Source: Candidatus Binatia bacterium | Lineage (GTDB): Bacteria; Desulfobacterota; Binatia; UBA12015 | Assembly (NCBI GenBank): GCA_029243485.1 | Contig: JAQWRY010000064.1 | Span: 106,315 to 170,314, forward strand | Reading direction: 5' to 3' | DNA length: 64,000 nt | Shown: positions 61,115-64,000 of the stretch, one piece after another | Position numbering within the stretch: the first letter of the stretch is position 1 | How the letters are laid out: every line of letters begins with the position of its first letter | Position numbers and translations under genes: made by a program | Notes under the pieces: model-generated | The model's input: only the letters and a program-made list of their open reading frames with translations | Database searches by the model: none | What the model was told of the DNA's origin: nothing

Positions 61115-63106
61115 ATGAAATCACGCAATCTTGCCGCGCTTCTGACGGGTCTTCTCCTCGTGTCGGCCTGTAGTGGGGACTCGTCTGGGCCGAGCAGTCC
61201 AGGAGAATCTGGGACGCAGGGCAACGTGGCGCCCACCGAGCACACGCGCCGGGCCAACACAGCAGCGGCGAAGGCGATCGATCTCTCGGATCAGGCCGAC
61301 TTCGAGAATGCCGAGCGCGGCCTGATCGCTCGCGAGCCGCAGGTGGTGATCCAGGATGTGAACGGCAATACCGTCTGGGATACGTCGGCCTACGCGTTCG
61401 AAGAGGGGCAGGCGCCCGATAGCGTGAACCCGAGCTTGTGGCGGCAAGCCCAGCTGAACAACAAGCACGGTCTCTACGAAGTCGCGGACGGCGTCTACCA
61501 GGTGCGCGGCTACGATCTCTCGAACATGTCGATCATCGTGGGCGACGAAGGGTGGATCATTGTCGACCCGCTCACTACCGTCGAGACTGCGAAGGCGGCG
61601 TTGGACCTTGCGAAGAAGCATCTCGGCGAAGCGCCGATCAAAGCGGTGATTCTAACGCACAGTCACATCGATCATTTCGGAGGGATGCCCGCTGTCGTGT
61701 CGGCGGAAGATGCCGCGTCTGGCAAGATCCGCGTCATCGCGCCGAAGGACTTTGCCGACGAGGCGACGAGCGAGAACGTGCTCGCGGGCATCGCGATGGG
61801 GCGGCGCGCGTCGTTCATGTACGGTTTCGCGTTGGAGCGCGGCCCTCGCGGGCACGTCGACTCGGGGCTCGGCAAGTCTCCTGCTCGAGGTAGCTTTGGC
61901 ATCCTCCAGCCGACCGACATCATCGACCACACGCCGCAGAAGATGGAGATCGACGGGGTCGAGTTCATTTTTCAGTATGCGCCGGAGTCCGAGGCGCCCG
62001 CCGAGCTGACGTTCTACCTCCCGGAGAGGAAGGCGTTCTGCGGAGCCGAGGTCGTTTCGCGCAACATGCACAACCTCTACACGCTGCGCGGCGCGAAGGT
62101 CCGCGACGCATTGTTGTGGAGCGGGTACATCGGCGAGGCGATCGACCGCTTTGGCGATGCCGAGGTCGTGTTCGCCAGTCACCACTGGCCGACCTGGGGC
62201 AACGAGGAATCGATCGACTACCTGAAGAAGCAGCGCGACGGCTACAAGTTCATCCACGATCAGACGTTGCGGCTGGCGAACGCGGGGAATACCCCGCGCG
62301 AGATCGCCGAGCAGATCGAGATGCCGCCGTCGCTGGCCAAGTCCTTCCCGAACCGGGGCTACTACGGCACGCTCAGGCACAACTCGAAGGCTGTCTATCA
62401 GTTCTACTTCGGGTGGTACGACGCAAACCCGGCCAATCTGGATCCGTTGCCGCCGGTCGAGGAGGCGAAGAAGTACGTCGAGTTCATGGGGGGCGCGGAC
62501 GCGGTGCTCCAGAAGGCGCAGGTCGCCTACGATGCCGGGGAGTATCGCTTCACTGCGACCGCGCTCGACAAGGTCGTCTTCGCCGAGCCGGGCAACGCGG
62601 CGGCACGGGCCCTTCTGGCGCAGACGTACGACCAACTCGGATACCAGGCGGAGTCCGGGCCTTGGCGGGACGTGTATCTGACCGGTGCGTACGAACTCCG
62701 CAATGGGGTGAGCGGGAGTGCCATCGATCTGAAGACGGCCGGAAACCTGCTGCGGGAAATGCCGGTGAATCGCTTTTTCGACTCGATGGCCGCACGCATC
62801 GACGGCTCCGCGGCCGACGGCAAGAAGATGAAGATCAACTTCGTGTTCACGGACCTGGACCGCTCGTTCGTCCTCGAGTTGGAGAACGGGGTGCTGAACT
62901 ATCGCGAGGCCGACCCGGATCCCGACGCCGACGCGACCCTCAGTCTCACGCGTGACTTGTGGCTTCAGCTGGCCACGGGGCAGGCCGGCGTGAAGGAGCT
63001 GGTGTTCTCCGACGACCTCAGCGTCGAGGGAAGTCGGATGACACTTCTGGGCTTCTTTGGATTGTTGGAGTCGCCAGAGGCGAACTTCCCGATCGTCACG
63101 CCGTAG
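61115..63106 (+). CDS. Alkyl/aryl-sulfatase, MBL fold (SdsA1/BDS1-like), lipoprotein
   Basis: A 663-residue enzyme hydrolysing primary alkyl sulfates to alcohol and sulfate. The lipobox LLLVSACSGD anchors it outside the cytoplasm. The metallo-beta-lactamase domain has THSHIDHFGG with His182, His184, Asp186 and His187, and later ligands in FCGAEVVSRNMHNLYTLRG and ASHHWPTWGNEESIDYL. The alkylsulfatase dimerisation region (PFNRGYYGTLRHNSKAVYQFYFGWYD-like) and an SCP2-like C-terminal domain (GSAADGKKMKINFVFTDLDRSF) complete the family layout. Start at 61115. The next gene begins 18 bases downstream with a GGGAGG site, so an operon is likely. Confidence 0.95.
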   Translation: MKSRNLAALLTGLLLVSACSGDSSGPSSPGESGTQGNVAPTEHTRRANTAAAKAIDLSDQADFENAERGLIAREPQVVIQDVNGNTVWDTSAYAFEEGQAPDSVNPSLWRQAQLNNKHGLYEVADGVYQVRGYDLSNMSIIVGDEGWIIVDPLTTVETAKAALDLAKKHLGEAPIKAVILTHSHIDHFGGMPAVVSAEDAASGKIRVIAPKDFADEATSENVLAGIAMGRRASFMYGFALERGPRGHVDSGLGKSPARGSFGILQPTDIIDHTPQKMEIDGVEFIFQYAPESEAPAELTFYLPERKAFCGAEVVSRNMHNLYTLRGAKVRDALLWSGYIGEAIDRFGDAEVVFASHHWPTWGNEESIDYLKKQRDGYKFIHDQTLRLANAGNTPREIAEQIEMPPSLAKSFPNRGYYGTLRHNSKAVYQFYFGWYDANPANLDPLPPVEEAKKYVEFMGGADAVLQKAQVAYDAGEYRFTATALDKVVFAEPGNAAARALLAQTYDQLGYQAESGPWRDVYLTGAYELRNGVSGSAIDLKTAGNLLREMPVNRFFDSMAARIDGSAADGKKMKINFVFTDLDRSFVLELENGVLNYREADPDPDADATLSLTRDLWLQLATGQAGVKELVFSDDLSVEGSRMTLLGFFGLLESPEANFPIVTP

Positions 63107-63123
63107 CCGGGAGGTAGAGAATC

Positions 63124-64000
63124 GTGGCGCTCCCCAATCTCCCCAATCTCTCCAATGTCGTCGATGTCGAACGCTCCACGGTAGCGGCGTTTCGGCGCGA
63201 CGGGCACGTCGTCGTTCGGGGCCTCGCGCAGGCCGAGGAGATCGAGTCGTTTCGCCCGGCTGTTTTGGCGGTGGGAGAGAAGGGGCGGGTGGATCACCGT
63301 CCGCTCGAGGAACGTGAGACCTACGGCAAGGCGTTCATCCAGATGTTCAATCTTTGGCGGCATGACCCGGTGGTTCGGGCGCTCGTTTTCGCGCGGCGTT
63401 TCGCGAAGGTCGCGGCCGACCTCATGGGAGTCGACGCCGTGCGGCTCTATCACGACCAGGCGCTCTTCAAGGAGCCGGGCGGCGGTTTCACCCCGTGGCA
63501 TCAGGATCAGTTCTACTGGCCACTCGAGACGCGGCACACGATCACACTGTGGCTGCCGCTGGTAGACGTGCGCCCCGAGATGGGCCCGATGACGTTCGCT
63601 TCGGGCTCCCACCTCCTCGGCAGTCTCGGCGACTTTCCCATCGGCGACGACTCGCAGCGCGAGTTCGACCGGCTGATCCACGACCGGAGGCTCCCCTGCC
63701 GCAGCGACGGCGCTTTGGCCGTCGGCGACGCGAGCTTCCACGCCGGCTGGACCCTCCACTGCGCCCCGCTCAACGCCACCGAAACCATGCGCGAGGTCAT
63801 GACCGTCATTTACTTCGCCGACGGCACCCGCGTCGCCCCCCTCGACCATCCCAACCGTAAATTCGACCGCGACACGTGGCTCCCGGGCTGCGCCCCCGGC
63901 ACCTTCGCCGCAACTCCCCTAAACCCGCTGCTCTGGGGTGGGGACGGTGGGTTGTCGCGGGGGTGTGTGTTTTTGTGGGGGGTGAGATGGCCACGGTGGG
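63124..64000 (+). CDS. Phytanoyl-CoA dioxygenase (PhyH) family protein, 3' end outside window
   Basis: 292 residues are visible, starting with GTG at 63124 behind GGGAGG. STVAAFRRDGHVVVRGLAQAEEIESF, YHDQALFKEPGGGFTPWHQDQFYWP with the HxD metal ligands His126 and Asp128, MGPMTFASGSHLLGSLGDFPI, and GDASFHAGWTLHCAPLNATETMREVMTVIYFADG with distal His212 and Arg for 2-oxoglutarate. Family homology seems to end near TPLNPLLWGG (~63935), but no in-frame stop occurs before 64000; the last ~70 bases are G/T-rich. It may oxidise the alcohol or acyl chain released by the sulfatase. Confidence 0.88.
   Translation, partial: MALPNLPNLSNVVDVERSTVAAFRRDGHVVVRGLAQAEEIESFRPAVLAVGEKGRVDHRPLEERETYGKAFIQMFNLWRHDPVVRALVFARRFAKVAADLMGVDAVRLYHDQALFKEPGGGFTPWHQDQFYWPLETRHTITLWLPLVDVRPEMGPMTFASGSHLLGSLGDFPIGDDSQREFDRLIHDRRLPCRSDGALAVGDASFHAGWTLHCAPLNATETMREVMTVIYFADGTRVAPLDHPNRKFDRDTWLPGCAPGTFAATPLNPLLWGGDGGLSRGCVFLWGVRWPRW

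Overview
The window is GC-rich bacterial chromosome, densely coded on both strands. The gene content points to an uncultured Gram-negative bacterium of the former deltaproteobacterial sphere, and Candidatus Binatota/Binatia is my best guess. The grounds are many CoA-dependent lipid or hydrocarbon catabolism genes, large secreted cysteine-rich proteins with CGDG/DUF4215-like repeats, a recurring GFKYKDK/CW-type C-terminal domain, an F420-type reductase-like protein and RegBA-type signalling. The taxonomy is inference. No rRNA, tRNA, CRISPR array, prophage or intact transposase was seen.

Layout. 1-349: 5' end of prfC (RF3). 672-4481: giant secreted protein with 17 disintegrin-loop-like repeats. 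4489-6131: DUF1499 protein and DUF3089 lipase-like lipoprotein. 6227-7537: acetyl-CoA hydrolase/4-hydroxybutyrate CoA-transferase family enzyme. 7725-9680: secreted M43-type metalloprotease. 9921-13777: RHH/AT-hook protein, CaiB-type CoA-transferase, nucleotide-sugar dehydrogenase, small membrane protein. 13895-15832: tandem paralogous anchored Cys-rich proteins with a shared CGPCWPGPC motif. 15889-23593: polytopic membrane protein (frameshifted) followed by a complete, translationally coupled Dpp/Opp-type peptide ABC importer. 23406-24686: thioester-reductase-like SDR whose 3' end overlaps the importer.

24896-32528 is the most interesting block. It holds a His/Glu-rich lipoprotein, an MbnP protein fused to an extra N-terminal domain, the di-haem partner MbnH, an outer-membrane barrel with a His-rich segment, a TlpA-like thioredoxin, and a RegB/RegA redox two-component pair. 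No methanobactin precursor or biosynthesis gene is visible. I read it as a stand-alone, redox-regulated metal (probably copper) handling island.

32660-50554 is mainly accessory catabolism: alpha/beta hydrolases, CaiB-type transferase, FAD hydroxylase, enoyl-CoA hydratase, amidohydrolase, acyl-CoA synthetase and LLM flavoprotein. Interspersed are decayed genes (33619-33996; 36558-37593), a CHRD protein, a large Ig-like repeat protein, a YkgJ-type Cys-cluster protein and a periplasmic cyclophilin. 50682-56127 holds plsC, a perfect 40-bp inverted repeat, a phytanoyl-CoA dioxygenase, a gene graveyard (PadR and DUF1566 remnants), and a KstD-like flavoprotein coupled to an SDR. 56161-60936 (minus strand) carries a beta-propeller/di-haem cytochrome and a Cys-rich secreted protein. 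61115-64000 carries an alkylsulfatase lipoprotein and a second, window-truncated phytanoyl-CoA dioxygenase.
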